From assembly GCA_021205375.1 (NCBI GenBank), contig JAJPXR010000176.1, forward strand, positions 1 to 35,288: DNA of 35,288 nucleotides. The letters run 5' to 3'. Source of the DNA: Clostridiales bacterium. Lineage in GTDB: Bacteria > Bacillota > Clostridia > Oscillospirales > Oscillospiraceae. Shown piece after piece: positions 1 to 7,707 of the stretch. A program made the translations under genes and the position numbers. How positions within the stretch are numbered: the first letter of the stretch is position 1; each line of letters starts with the position of its first letter. Below the pieces are notes generated by a model. It did no database searches. It saw nothing but the letters and a program-made list of their open reading frames with translations, and was not told the origin of the DNA.

Positions 1-172
1 GCCCCGGAAGTGCCGCTTGACGGCGGAGGCCCCAAACGTGCGCGCTTGCGCGTGCGCTGCCGGGGCCGCATATTCGACCAAAATCCGTGATTTTGGTCGA
101 GAGCCTGTCGGAGACAGGCTTAGCAAGGCGACGGCACTTTGCCGCCGCCTTTTTGCGCGGGACGTCGTCCGT
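1..172. repeat. Cluster of tandem hairpins downstream of dpaB
   Basis: This stretch holds no gene I can support but is packed with inverted repeats. GCCCCGG at 1-7 pairs with CCGGGGC at 60-66. TCGACCAAAATC (74-85) pairs perfectly with GATTTTGGTCGA (89-100) across a 3-nt loop. AGCCTGTC (102-109) pairs with GACAGGCT (113-120). GGCGACGGCA (127-136) pairs with TGCCGCCGCC (140-149) with one mismatch, followed by TTTTT on the plus strand. The last hairpin resembles a rho-independent terminator reading rightward, whereas the neighbouring dpaB is read leftward. It could be a repetitive extragenic palindrome or a terminator for a plus-strand gene left of the window. Confidence 0.55.
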
Positions 173-760
173 TCACACGCTGCCCAGCAGCACCGGCTGG
201 AGCTGCCGCCCCTCCAGCGCGGCCTCCACGGTCTGGGGGATGAGGGCCATCTCCGCCACCAGCGAGGCGGGCTTTCCCTCCGGGTCGTCCTGGCGGAAGG
301 GCACCAGATAGACGTTTTTCCGACAGCTCAGCTCCCCCAGGTTCCGCAGGGAGACGGTCAGTCCGTCGTTGGTGGACACGGCCAAAATCAGGGGCCGCCC
401 GTTGCGGAGATGGGCCTTGGCCGCCATGGTGATAGTGGTGTCGGTGATGCCACAGGCCAGCTTGCCCAGAGTGTTCCCCGTGCAGGGGGCGATGACCAGC
501 GCATCCAGCAGCTTTTTGGGGCCGATGGGTTCCGCCTGGGCGATGGTCAATAGGGGCGGACAGCCGCAGATGCGCTCCACCTCCCGGCGGAGGTCCTCAG
601 CGCTGCCGAAGCGGGTGTCGGTGGCGGCGCAGTTTTCCGACAGCAGGGGAACCACGTCCCCGAAGCGCTCCTTCACCGCCTCCAGCGCCGGGAGGACCTT
701 GTGGAGGGTGCAGAAGGACCCAGTCAGCCCAAAGCCCACTCGAATTTCTTCCCTGCTCAC
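173..760 (-). CDS. dpaB: Dipicolinate synthase subunit B (flavoprotein)
   Basis: Second subunit of dipicolinate synthase (SpoVFB family). It acts with DpaA in the sporulating mother cell to convert dihydrodipicolinate to dipicolinic acid, the calcium-chelating spore-core solute. The 195-residue protein has the flavoprotein-fold signatures of the family: a GLTGSFCTLHK start, the PCTGNTLGKLACGITD segment near residue 92, and LAVSTNDGL later. The start is GTG at 760, preceded by GGAGGTGGCGCT. It overlaps the dpaA stop as GTGA, so translation is likely coupled. It is read leftward toward the hairpin cluster at 1-172. The usual partners asd, dapG and dapA would lie outside the window if present. 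Confidence 0.93.
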   Translation of the reverse strand: MSREEIRVGFGLTGSFCTLHKVLPALEAVKERFGDVVPLLSENCAATDTRFGSAEDLRREVERICGCPPLLTIAQAEPIGPKKLLDALVIAPCTGNTLGKLACGITDTTITMAAKAHLRNGRPLILAVSTNDGLTVSLRNLGELSCRKNVYLVPFRQDDPEGKPASLVAEMALIPQTVEAALEGRQLQPVLLGSV

Positions 761-1629
761 AGCGCCACCTCCTGCAAAATGTGGTAGACGGTGTCACGGA
801 TGATTTTCCCGGAGGTCACCGGGGCCACCTTCCCCGGCAGGGACAGCGCCCAGATGACCTTGACCCCCAGGTTTGCCGCCGCCTCCAGGTCCACGCCGCC
901 GGGCTTGGAGGCCAGGTCGATGACCAGCGTCCCCGTGTCCAGGTCGTGGAGCCTGGCCCCGTCCAGCACCCGTGCTGGAACGGTGTTAATGACCAGTTGA
1001 TAACCCCCCAGCCAGCCGTCGAGTTGGTCTGTATGTTCCGCCCAGTAGCCATAGGACTCGATCCAGGCCAGGTCCGCGTAGTTCCGGGCGGAGACCGTCA
1101 CCCTGGCCCCCAGACCCTTCAGTCGGTGGGCCAGCAGCTTGCCCAGCCGCCCGAATCCGATGACCAGCACCCGCGCTCCAAACAGGGTGGGGGGCAGTTC
1201 CTCCCTGGCGATTTGAATGGCCCCCTCCACCGTGGGGACGGCGTTCTTGATCTCCAGCTCTTCTCTGGCAAAGTAATCCTGGAGGTTCAGCCCCCGGCTT
1301 TTGGCGTAGGCTGCCAGTTCCGGGGAGACCCGCCCCGCGCAGATGATCTGCTCCGGGCGCAGGGCGTCCAGCACCGTTTTGACGGGGATCTTCTGATCGG
1401 AGAGGGGTGCGTTCAGCACGCCGTCGTCCACCGTCACCGGCAAGGGCAAAATGACGCACTGGGCGCGCTCAATGCCCCGCAGGGTGTCCGAGCCGGGCAG
1501 CGTGTTGGGGTCGGGCCGCCGCTCCATGGCATAGGTCTGGACCCAGTGGCCGTCGTCGGTCAGCAGCTGGGCCAGCTTCACCTGGCGCAGGTCGCCGCCC
1601 ACCACCCAGATATTCAGTTCCTGTCGCAA
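757..1629 (-). CDS. dpaA: Dipicolinate synthase subunit A
   Basis: First subunit of dipicolinate synthase (SpoVFA family), made in the mother cell late in sporulation. I chose the TTG at 1629, giving 290 residues that begin LRQELNIWVVGGDLRQ. This matches the length and opening of the family (a short leader, then a nucleotide-binding VxGGDxRQ). An AAGGAAGG ribosome site lies just upstream. The frame stays open to 1779, but the extra 50 residues are basic and look non-coding. A second Rossmann fingerprint, VLVIGFGRLGKLLAHRL, lies mid-protein, and PTVEGAIQIA and DLASKPGGVD are family motifs. The 3' end overlaps dpaB by 4 nt. A sporulation-type -10 lies at 1662-1670. Confidence 0.93.
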   Translation of the reverse strand: MRQELNIWVVGGDLRQVKLAQLLTDDGHWVQTYAMERRPDPNTLPGSDTLRGIERAQCVILPLPVTVDDGVLNAPLSDQKIPVKTVLDALRPEQIICAGRVSPELAAYAKSRGLNLQDYFAREELEIKNAVPTVEGAIQIAREELPPTLFGARVLVIGFGRLGKLLAHRLKGLGARVTVSARNYADLAWIESYGYWAEHTDQLDGWLGGYQLVINTVPARVLDGARLHDLDTGTLVIDLASKPGGVDLEAAANLGVKVIWALSLPGKVAPVTSGKIIRDTVYHILQEVAL

Positions 1630-1661
1630 AATCGCAGCACCTTCCTTGTTTGTGGTACTCC

Positions 1662-1690
1662 ATCCTATGCGGCAGCGGCGGGAGGGTGCG
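1662..1690 (-). promoter_or_regulatory. Candidate sigma-K/E-type promoter of dpaAB
   Basis: Read leftward, GCATAGGAT occupies 1662-1670 and resembles the CATAnnnTA -10 of mother-cell sigma factors, with TG in place of the final TA. An ACC lies 15 nt upstream (1685-1687), one base short of the usual sigma-K AC spacing. The start would fall near 1655, giving a leader of about 26 nt to the TTG. Transcription of spoVF by sigma-K in Bacillus supports the idea. The match itself is imperfect. Confidence 0.4.
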
Positions 1691-1798
1691 GCCATCTCCC
1701 TAGATTGTAAAATTTTCGTAAATATTTTGCTCAGAAAGCGCTTTTTGTTCAAGCTAAAGCCTGAATAAACTGTGAACACGGCGGCTTTTTCCGGGAGT

Positions 1799-1831
1799 TT
1801 TAAGGTAGCTTTAAGGTGCCTTCTGTATCTT
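1799..1831 (+). promoter_or_regulatory. Tandem operator and promoter upstream of the MacAB-like operon
   Basis: TTTAAGGT occurs twice, at 1799-1806 and 1810-1817, exactly 11 bp apart. A TATCTT -10-like hexamer follows at 1826-1831. One-turn direct repeats lying where a -35 should be are the usual arrangement for OmpR/PhoB-family response regulators acting as activators. No two-component genes lie in this window, so the regulator would be encoded elsewhere. Confidence 0.5.
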
Positions 1832-1864
1832 TAGCAGTGAAAGTTACTCTAGGAGGACGGTACT

Positions 1865-3841
1865 ATGGCGAAAATCAAACCTTTCAAGCCCAAGCTGGGC
1901 AAGAAGAAAGCAGACGAAACGGTCTATCAGGGAGCTGTTGCGGTGAAAGCCAAGCCGAAGCGGAAAAAGTGGAAAATCGTGCTGGCTATCGCCATTGTCC
2001 TGGTGGTGCTGGTGGCGGCGGCGATGATTTTCCTGCGGGGACCGCTGCTGATGATGCTGATGGGCCGAAATGGCTTCGCTTCTTCTGACGTGACAGTGTC
2101 CACGGTCCAGTCCGCCACGGCGGAGACCGGCACCCTCAGCAGTACCATTTCGGCCACCGGCAACTTGGCCATGACTGACACCGAGGACGTGACCATTCCC
2201 TCCGACCTGACGGTAGACGAGGTTTATGTGGAATCCGGCGACAGCGTCACCGAGGGCCAGACCCTAGCCACCCTGAACACCACCTCTATTGTCAGCGCCT
2301 TGCTGGACGCGGAGGAGAGCCTAGAGGACATCGAGGACCAGCTGGACGATGACGACGACCTCTCCGACCTGGAAATTGAGGAGCTGGAGGGCCAGCAGGC
2401 GGAGTTGGAGGAGACCATCGCCGCGCTGGAGGCCCTGTACGACGACCCGGTCATCACCGCCACCTGCGACGGCACCATCAGCGCGGTTTATGTCTCCGAT
2501 GGGTCGTCAGCCAGCAGCAGTTCCTCTTCTTCCACCACCAGCAGCTCGTTCTACTCCACCAGCGCCGCCAGCTCTGCGCCGGTGCTGTCCCTGCTGACCG
2601 CCTCCACCGGCAGTTCTGCTGAGGCCAACGCTGTGGTCTCCGCCTCTTCGGAGGAATCCTCCACAGAGGATTCCAGCAGCGCTGACACGGTGACGACCAT
2701 CACCGACTTCTCCGAGCTGGAAATCACCATTCCCGTCACCGGCGATGTTCCTCAGAGTGACATCGCCGATACCGATACCTACACCGGCACCATCTCCTGG
2801 AACTGCACCTCCGGCGTCTTTAAGGCGGAGACCAGCTACACCGCCACCATCGTCCTGACGGCGAACGAGGGGTACACCTTCTCCTCCGCCGAGCTGCCCA
2901 CCATCTCCGGCGCATCCTACACCTGGCAGATCGTCAACGAGGGGGACAGCGGGGCCAAGCTGCGCATTTCTGCCACCTTCGGGGCCACCGACGCGGACGA
3001 GACCCTTTCGGGCAGCTACTCCGACGGCACGGACAGCACCGGCACCACTTCCGGCACTGCCGGAATGTCCTCCGGTAGCATTTCCGGCGGAAGCAGCGGC
3101 TCTGTCTCCGGCAGCATTTCCTCCGGCAGCATTTCCTCCGGAACGGCCTCCAGCGGAACCACCAGTGACAGCAGCAGTTCCGCCTCCAGCTCTAGCCTGT
3201 ACACTTCTTCTGACGTGACGGCGTTCACCATCCTGAAGCAGGACGAGGTCACCATCTCTGTCAGCATCGACGAGCTGGACATCCTCAGCGTGTCCGAGGG
3301 CCAGACCGCCACCGTCACCCTGGACGCGCTGGAGGACGAGGAGTTCACCGGTACCATCACCTCTGTGGGCACCGAGGCCACCTCCACCAGCGGCAACGCC
3401 AAATACACCGTGGAAATCACCATCGACAAGACGGAAAATATGCTCAGCGGCATGAGCGCGTCGGTGGTCATCCAGACGGGCAGCACAGAGAACGCGGTGC
3501 TCATCCCCGTGGCGGCCCTCCAGGAGGAGGACGGCAGCACCTTCGTCTATACCGAGGCGGACGAGGACGGCAACCTCTCCGGCGAGGTGGAGGTGGAGAC
3601 CGGTCTCTCCACCAGCAGCCAGGTGGAGATCACCAGCGGCCTCAACGAGGGCGACACGGTCTATTACAACGTGACCGAGAGCGACGCCACCTCTGACGAA
3701 ACCGACTCCATGGCGGATATGTTCGGCGGCATGGGTGGCGGCGGCAACTTTGACGCTGGCGACTTCGATGCGGGCGACTTCGACGCCGGCAACTTCGACG
3801 CCGGAAATATGCCCAGCGGCGGTCGCGGCGGCGGACAGTGA
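1865..3841 (+). CDS. MacA/YknX-like periplasmic adaptor with Ser-rich inserts
   Basis: Membrane-anchored adaptor of a tripartite-style ABC export system, encoded directly before its ATPase and permease. The 658-residue protein has a basic N-terminus and one membrane segment (about 36-57). A lipoyl-like half follows at about 109-140, then an acidic coiled-coil hairpin (145-193) and the returning lipoyl strand (195-212). Residues 450-610 hold the beta-barrel and membrane-proximal parts. Two features are odd. Residues 213-450 replace a short linker with Ser/Thr/Gly-rich low-complexity sequence flanking a folded module (285-375) that resembles repeats of Gram-positive surface proteins. The C-terminus carries repeated FDAGD/FDAGN units. 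The start is ATG after AGGAGGACGGTACT. The substrate is unknown. Confidence 0.85.
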   Translation: MAKIKPFKPKLGKKKADETVYQGAVAVKAKPKRKKWKIVLAIAIVLVVLVAAAMIFLRGPLLMMLMGRNGFASSDVTVSTVQSATAETGTLSSTISATGNLAMTDTEDVTIPSDLTVDEVYVESGDSVTEGQTLATLNTTSIVSALLDAEESLEDIEDQLDDDDDLSDLEIEELEGQQAELEETIAALEALYDDPVITATCDGTISAVYVSDGSSASSSSSSSTTSSSFYSTSAASSAPVLSLLTASTGSSAEANAVVSASSEESSTEDSSSADTVTTITDFSELEITIPVTGDVPQSDIADTDTYTGTISWNCTSGVFKAETSYTATIVLTANEGYTFSSAELPTISGASYTWQIVNEGDSGAKLRISATFGATDADETLSGSYSDGTDSTGTTSGTAGMSSGSISGGSSGSVSGSISSGSISSGTASSGTTSDSSSSASSSSLYTSSDVTAFTILKQDEVTISVSIDELDILSVSEGQTATVTLDALEDEEFTGTITSVGTEATSTSGNAKYTVEITIDKTENMLSGMSASVVIQTGSTENAVLIPVAALQEEDGSTFVYTEADEDGNLSGEVEVETGLSTSSQVEITSGLNEGDTVYYNVTESDATSDETDSMADMFGGMGGGGNFDAGDFDAGDFDAGNFDAGNMPSGGRGGGQ

Positions 3842-3855
3842 GGGGTGAGTGCGCC

Positions 3856-4527
3856 ATGATCGTGTTAGAAGACGTGACCAAGCGGTACATCATGGGCGAC
3901 ACCGAGGTCCTCGCCCTGGACCACGCCAACCTCCACATCCGCCAGGGGGAGTTCGTCAGCATCGTCGGCCCCTCCGGCAGCGGCAAATCCACCATGATGA
4001 ACATCATCGGCTGTCTGGATGTGGCGGACGAGGGCCGCTACCTGCTGGACGGCCAGCCCATCGAGCAGTATTCGGAAAACCAGTTGGCGAAGATCCGCAA
4101 CCAGAAAATCGGCTTTGTGTTCCAGAACTTCAACCTCATCGGCAACCTGACGGCACGGGAAAACGTGGAGTTGCCCCTCATCTACCAGCGAATCCCCAAA
4201 AAGCAGCGGGCGGAGCTGGTGGAACGGGCGCTGGACATGGTGCAGTTGGGTCAGCGAGCCAACCACAAACCAAATGAGCTGTCCGGCGGCCAGCAGCAGC
4301 GGGTGGCCATCGCCAGAGCCATCGCCGCCCGGCCCTCTCTGTTCCTGGCGGACGAGCCCACCGGCAACCTGGACTCCAAAACCGGGCAGGAGATTATGGA
4401 CCTGTTCCACGAGCTGCACCGGCAGGGCAGCACCATCGTCCTCATCACCCACAGCGAATCTGTCGCCCGGCAAGCCGCCCGCAGCGTCCACATTCTGGAC
4501 GGCCATGTGACGGAGGTGACGCTATGA
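3856..4527 (+). CDS. MacB-type ABC transporter ATP-binding protein
   Basis: Cytoplasmic ATPase powering the adaptor/permease system around it, of the LolD/MacB/YknY type. The 223-residue protein is the normal size for a stand-alone domain. It shows Walker A GPSGSGKST, Q-loop FQNF, signature LSGGQQQR, Walker B LFLADEPTGNLD and the switch histidine in ITHS. I prefer the ATG at 3856, which follows GAGGGGTGAG with good spacing and starts the protein MIVLEDV. An in-frame GTG at 3838 overlaps the adaptor stop. The 3' end overlaps the permease as ATGA, so all three genes form one operon. The PTGNLD motif is typical of the MacB/LolD subfamily. Confidence 0.93.
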   Translation: MIVLEDVTKRYIMGDTEVLALDHANLHIRQGEFVSIVGPSGSGKSTMMNIIGCLDVADEGRYLLDGQPIEQYSENQLAKIRNQKIGFVFQNFNLIGNLTARENVELPLIYQRIPKKQRAELVERALDMVQLGQRANHKPNELSGGQQQRVAIARAIAARPSLFLADEPTGNLDSKTGQEIMDLFHELHRQGSTIVLITHSESVARQAARSVHILDGHVTEVTL

Positions 4528-5708
4528 TTTTCCAGTCGTTCAAAATGGCGTGGAAGGCCATTTCCTCCAACAAAATGCGCTCCTTTTTGACCATGCTGGG
4601 CATTATCATCGGCGTATTCGCCCTGGTGGTGCTGGTGTCCCTGGTCAGTGGGGCCACTACCTCCGTCACCGACACCATCTCCAGCCTGGGCAACAATATG
4701 CTCTCTGTGACCATCTCCGACGACAAGGGCAAGCCCTACAAGCTGGACGACCTGAACGAAATCGCGGAGGACCCGGAGATCGACCAGGTGGCAGCCATTG
4801 GGCAGTCCAGCATGACCGCCTCCAGCAGTTCCACCGAGGAGACCGCTGCGGTCTACGGCACCACGGCCGCCTATCAGTCCATTCAGGGGCTGGAGCTGGA
4901 GCATGGCCGCTGGCTGAAAAGCGTGGATGTCAACAACCACACCTATGTGGCGGTCATCAGTGCCTCCACCGCGGAGGACATTCTGGGCAGCACCGACGTG
5001 GTAGGGGAGAGCATCAAGCTGGACGGGATGTCCTTTGAGGTCATCGGCGTGCTGGCGGACGACGACGAGGATGACAGCTCCGCCCTGCTGGGTTCCAGCT
5101 ACGACATCTACATCCCATACACCACGCTGGTGCGGCTGTCTAACAGCGTCTCTACCAGCATTACCACCTTCTACGTCTCCGCCACCAGTGACGAGACGCT
5201 GGACGACGCGGAGAGCGCGCTGGAGACCATGCTGCTGGAGCGGTTCGACGACGACGAGGACGCCTACACCATCTACAACCAGTCCACTGTTATGGAAGTG
5301 ATGAGCTCCATCACCGGCACCCTCTCGCTGCTGCTGGGCGGCATCGCCGCCATCTCCCTGCTGGTGGGCGGCATCGGCATTATGAACATCATGCTGGTCT
5401 CTGTCACCGAGCGCACAAGGGAAATCGGCATCCGCAAGGCCATCGGCGCAAGCCGGGGCAGCATTATGATGCAGTTCCTCATTGAGGCCCTTGTGGTCAG
5501 TCTGATGGGCTGCTGTATCGGCATCGGCCTGTCCTGGGTGGCAATCCAAATCGTCAACCAGGTGGGCAGCACCAGCTACGGACTGGCCAGCAACGTGGTG
5601 GTCGTCGCGGTGGTGTTCTCGCTGCTGGTGGGGCTGGTGTTCGGCCTGTACCCCGCCAACAAGGCCGCGAAGAAGAAGCCCATCGATGCCCTGCGCTACA
5701 CCGGGTAA
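4524..5708 (+). CDS. MacB/FtsX-type ABC transporter permease
   Basis: Permease of the MacB family, 394 residues. One N-terminal membrane segment (about 20-45) is followed by an extracytoplasmic MacB_PCD-like domain (about 50-265), then three C-terminal membrane segments. Between the second and third segments lies the conserved cytoplasmic stretch VTERTREIGIRKAIGASR. The protein ends with AKKKPIDALRYTG, a typical tail for this family. It overlaps the ATPase gene by ATGA, with GGAGGTGACGCT as the ribosome site. With the adaptor it probably exports a peptide, lipid or drug from the membrane. Proteins of this architecture act as mechanotransmitters rather than classical pores. A strong bidirectional terminator follows. 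Confidence 0.92.
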   Translation: MIFQSFKMAWKAISSNKMRSFLTMLGIIIGVFALVVLVSLVSGATTSVTDTISSLGNNMLSVTISDDKGKPYKLDDLNEIAEDPEIDQVAAIGQSSMTASSSSTEETAAVYGTTAAYQSIQGLELEHGRWLKSVDVNNHTYVAVISASTAEDILGSTDVVGESIKLDGMSFEVIGVLADDDEDDSSALLGSSYDIYIPYTTLVRLSNSVSTSITTFYVSATSDETLDDAESALETMLLERFDDDEDAYTIYNQSTVMEVMSSITGTLSLLLGGIAAISLLVGGIGIMNIMLVSVTERTREIGIRKAIGASRGSIMMQFLIEALVVSLMGCCIGIGLSWVAIQIVNQVGSTSYGLASNVVVVAVVFSLLVGLVFGLYPANKAAKKKPIDALRYTG

Positions 5709-5748
5709 ATCGGTTATCAGCTCCGAAAGGGATGCAGATAAATGTCCA

Positions 5749-5798
5749 AAACGAATGAGCCTGAACGGAGACGTTTCTCTGTCCAGGCTCATTTGTTT
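5749..5798. terminator. Bidirectional terminator between convergent ABC operons
   Basis: A 15-bp stem pairs AAACGAATGAGCCTG (5749-5763) with CAGGCTCATTTGTTT (5784-5798), allowing one G-U pair. The loop folds further into ACGGAGA/TCTCTGT. T-rich sequence follows in both directions. It sits between the MacB-like permease, read rightward, and the ABC-2 permease, read leftward, and can serve both. Confidence 0.85.
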
Positions 5799-5812
5799 GC
5801 TGTTGTTGTGCG

Positions 5813-7009
5813 CTATTTACGTTCCCGCATGATTCGTTTTGCGTGTCCCGCGCACAGGGGAAGGGCCAGAATTAGAATGCTCCCGTAAAGCAGGACGGTG
5901 AAGGGAAGTCCCCGGAGGGCGTGCCCGGCCAGATGAACCAGGCGCTCATCGTAGAACACCTCGTAGGAAATGCGCTGGATGGGGAAATAGTTCCAAATCT
6001 GCGACAGCACGCGGTTTATCTCGAACAACTCCATGTTGAAGAGCGCCGTTACGATCAGCACCCCGTAAGACACCGCCAGCGCGGTCACGCCGCTCTGCGT
6101 CACCTCTGACAGCAGCATGACCACAGCCGCCACCGCCGTCACCACAAGCACACTCAACGCGCAAATCACCAGCACCGCCTGCCCTGCGCACAGGGGGAGG
6201 TTGCTGCCGAGGAGCGACGCCCAGATCTGTTGGATGGGGGCGTCCCATCCGTCCATCCCGTAAACCCCAAACTGAATGAGGGCGGAGAGGCCGTAGACCG
6301 TCAGGCAGCTCACCAGCGAATAGCTGACCCCGGCGAGGGTCCGGGCGGCGATGGTGGGGCCGTGGCCAAATTTGCTGCTCTGGAACCAGATTTGGGTGTT
6401 CAGCCGCCGGTTCAGGGAAAAGCTCTCGGACAGTATAAAAATGATGTAACAGAGCAGCAGCAGGTTCAGGTAGTAGGCCTCTTCCAGCATATTTTTGTAC
6501 CCGCGGGTGTAGGCAATCGTCAGGGGAAATGAGATTTTCGCCTCGTTTTCTTCCCAGTAGGAAAGCTCCTCCTCGGTCAGCGAGAGACCGTATTTGTCAT
6601 ATTCCCACGCCTTATACATTGACTCCTGGATAGCGGCTTCCGTGGTGTTCTCCGACCACGGGTTCAGGTCAGTCTGACAGATGGAATAAAAAATCCAGTA
6701 CATATTGAGGCAGTCATACCCATATTGAGCGATAAACGCCTGCAATTCGTCAATCAGGTCGTCGTCCAGCGGCTGCCCGGAATAGTCCATGGCGTAGGCC
6801 CGTTCCATGCGGGCAGCGGTCAGCTTGCTGACCGTCTCCTCCACCAGCGTTCCGTTCTCGTCCAGATAGTGGACCTGGGTCTGCCCCACCAGGGGGGCCA
6901 AATTCAGGACAAGCACGGCAGCCAGCAACAGCAAGGACAGCACCCTTGCGCTGCGTCTGCCCCACAGTTTCTTCCATTCAAAGCGATAGAGAGTCCCCAG
7001 GTTCTTCAT
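5813..7009 (-). CDS. ABC-2 type transporter permease
   Basis: Membrane subunit of the ABC transporter encoded just upstream, last gene of the ECF-sigma operon. The 398-residue protein has one N-terminal segment (about residues 23-42), a large acidic extracytoplasmic loop rich in Asp, Glu, Trp and Tyr (about 45-180), then five or six further hydrophobic segments. This one-plus-five pattern with a big loop is common in ABC-2 exporters. The start is ATG at 7009, overlapping the ATPase stop as ATGA, with a GGGGAAC ribosome site. The open frame upstream to 7072 lies inside the ATPase gene and is not used. The substrate cannot be read from the sequence. Confidence 0.85.
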   Translation of the reverse strand: MKNLGTLYRFEWKKLWGRRSARVLSLLLLAAVLVLNLAPLVGQTQVHYLDENGTLVEETVSKLTAARMERAYAMDYSGQPLDDDLIDELQAFIAQYGYDCLNMYWIFYSICQTDLNPWSENTTEAAIQESMYKAWEYDKYGLSLTEEELSYWEENEAKISFPLTIAYTRGYKNMLEEAYYLNLLLLCYIIFILSESFSLNRRLNTQIWFQSSKFGHGPTIAARTLAGVSYSLVSCLTVYGLSALIQFGVYGMDGWDAPIQQIWASLLGSNLPLCAGQAVLVICALSVLVVTAVAAVVMLLSEVTQSGVTALAVSYGVLIVTALFNMELFEINRVLSQIWNYFPIQRISYEVFYDERLVHLAGHALRGLPFTVLLYGSILILALPLCAGHAKRIMRERK

Positions 7010-7707
7010 GACAGTTCCCCTCCAAAGGTGTTCAAATACAGCGTTTCCAAGTCGGTGCGGGACTTGTCCCACTGCTCATGGCTGATCAGGCTGCCGTGGC
7101 GCATCATAAAAATGTCGTCGGCCACTGGCTCCGCGTCAGCTACAATGTGGGTGGAAAAGAGAACAATGCTGTCCTGCCCCCACTGGGCAAGGACGTTGCG
7201 GAACCGCACCCGCTCCAGCGGGTCCAGGCTGGAGGTCGGCTCATCCACAACCAGCAGCTTCGGGTCTCCCAGCAGGGCCTGCGCAATGCCCAAGCGCTGT
7301 TTTATCCCGCCGGAGTAGGTCTTGATTTTCTGGTGGGCCGCGTCAGTCAGGTTGACCAGCTCCAGCACCTCCTCCGCCCGACGTTTTGCGTGGGAGCGGT
7401 CTAGCCCCTTCAACGCCCCCATATAGAGCAGGAAATCCCAGCCGGTGAAGTGGGGGTAGTACCCAAACTGCTGGGGCAGATACCCCAACAGGGCGCGGTA
7501 TTCCTCGCACCGCACGTCCAGCCCGTCCAGAGAAATGTGCCCCTCCGTGGGTTTCAGTATCCCACAGAGCATCCGCAGCAGGGTGGTTTTTCCCGCGCCA
7601 TTTTCCCCCAGCAGGACGTGAACGCCGGGTTCCAGGCTGAGGGAGACGTGGTCCACAGCCTGTTTGTCCCCGTATGATTTGCATAGGTTTTTAACCGTAA
7701 GTTTCAT
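7006..7707 (-). CDS. ABC transporter ATP-binding protein (ECF-sigma operon)
   Basis: ATPase for the downstream ABC-2 permease. The 233-residue protein has Walker A LGENGAGKTT, signature YSGGIKQRLGIAQALL, Walker B LLVVDEPTSSLDP and switch region LFSTHIVAD. The architecture is that of single-domain ATPases of bacitracin/lantibiotic-type exporters. It starts at ATG 7707 after GGGAGGTCTCT. The start overlaps the end of the preceding membrane-protein gene by 17 nt, and the end overlaps the permease by ATGA, so stoichiometric translation is likely. Clustering with an ECF sigma factor suggests induction by envelope stress or an antimicrobial peptide. That is inference. Confidence 0.92.
   Translation of the reverse strand: MKLTVKNLCKSYGDKQAVDHVSLSLEPGVHVLLGENGAGKTTLLRMLCGILKPTEGHISLDGLDVRCEEYRALLGYLPQQFGYYPHFTGWDFLLYMGALKGLDRSHAKRRAEEVLELVNLTDAAHQKIKTYSGGIKQRLGIAQALLGDPKLLVVDEPTSSLDPLERVRFRNVLAQWGQDSIVLFSTHIVADAEPVADDIFMMRHGSLISHEQWDKSRTDLETLYLNTFGGELS

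Noticed and set aside
1630..1779. N-terminal extension of dpaA to 1779
   Set aside because: The 50 extra residues are unlike family members, and a ribosome site fits the TTG at 1629 instead. The candidate sporulation promoter lies inside the extension.
2503..3200. DNA repeats in the adaptor gene as a CRISPR or tandem-repeat locus
   Set aside because: The repeats are Ser/Gly/Thr codons in one open frame, without constant spacer length, so they encode low-complexity protein.
4251..5792. A 513-residue minus-strand open frame opposite the MacB-like permease
   Set aside because: It has no recognisable motif and is rich in His, Gln and Asp, typical of antisense to GC-rich genes. It covers the real permease and ATPase, which have complete motifs.
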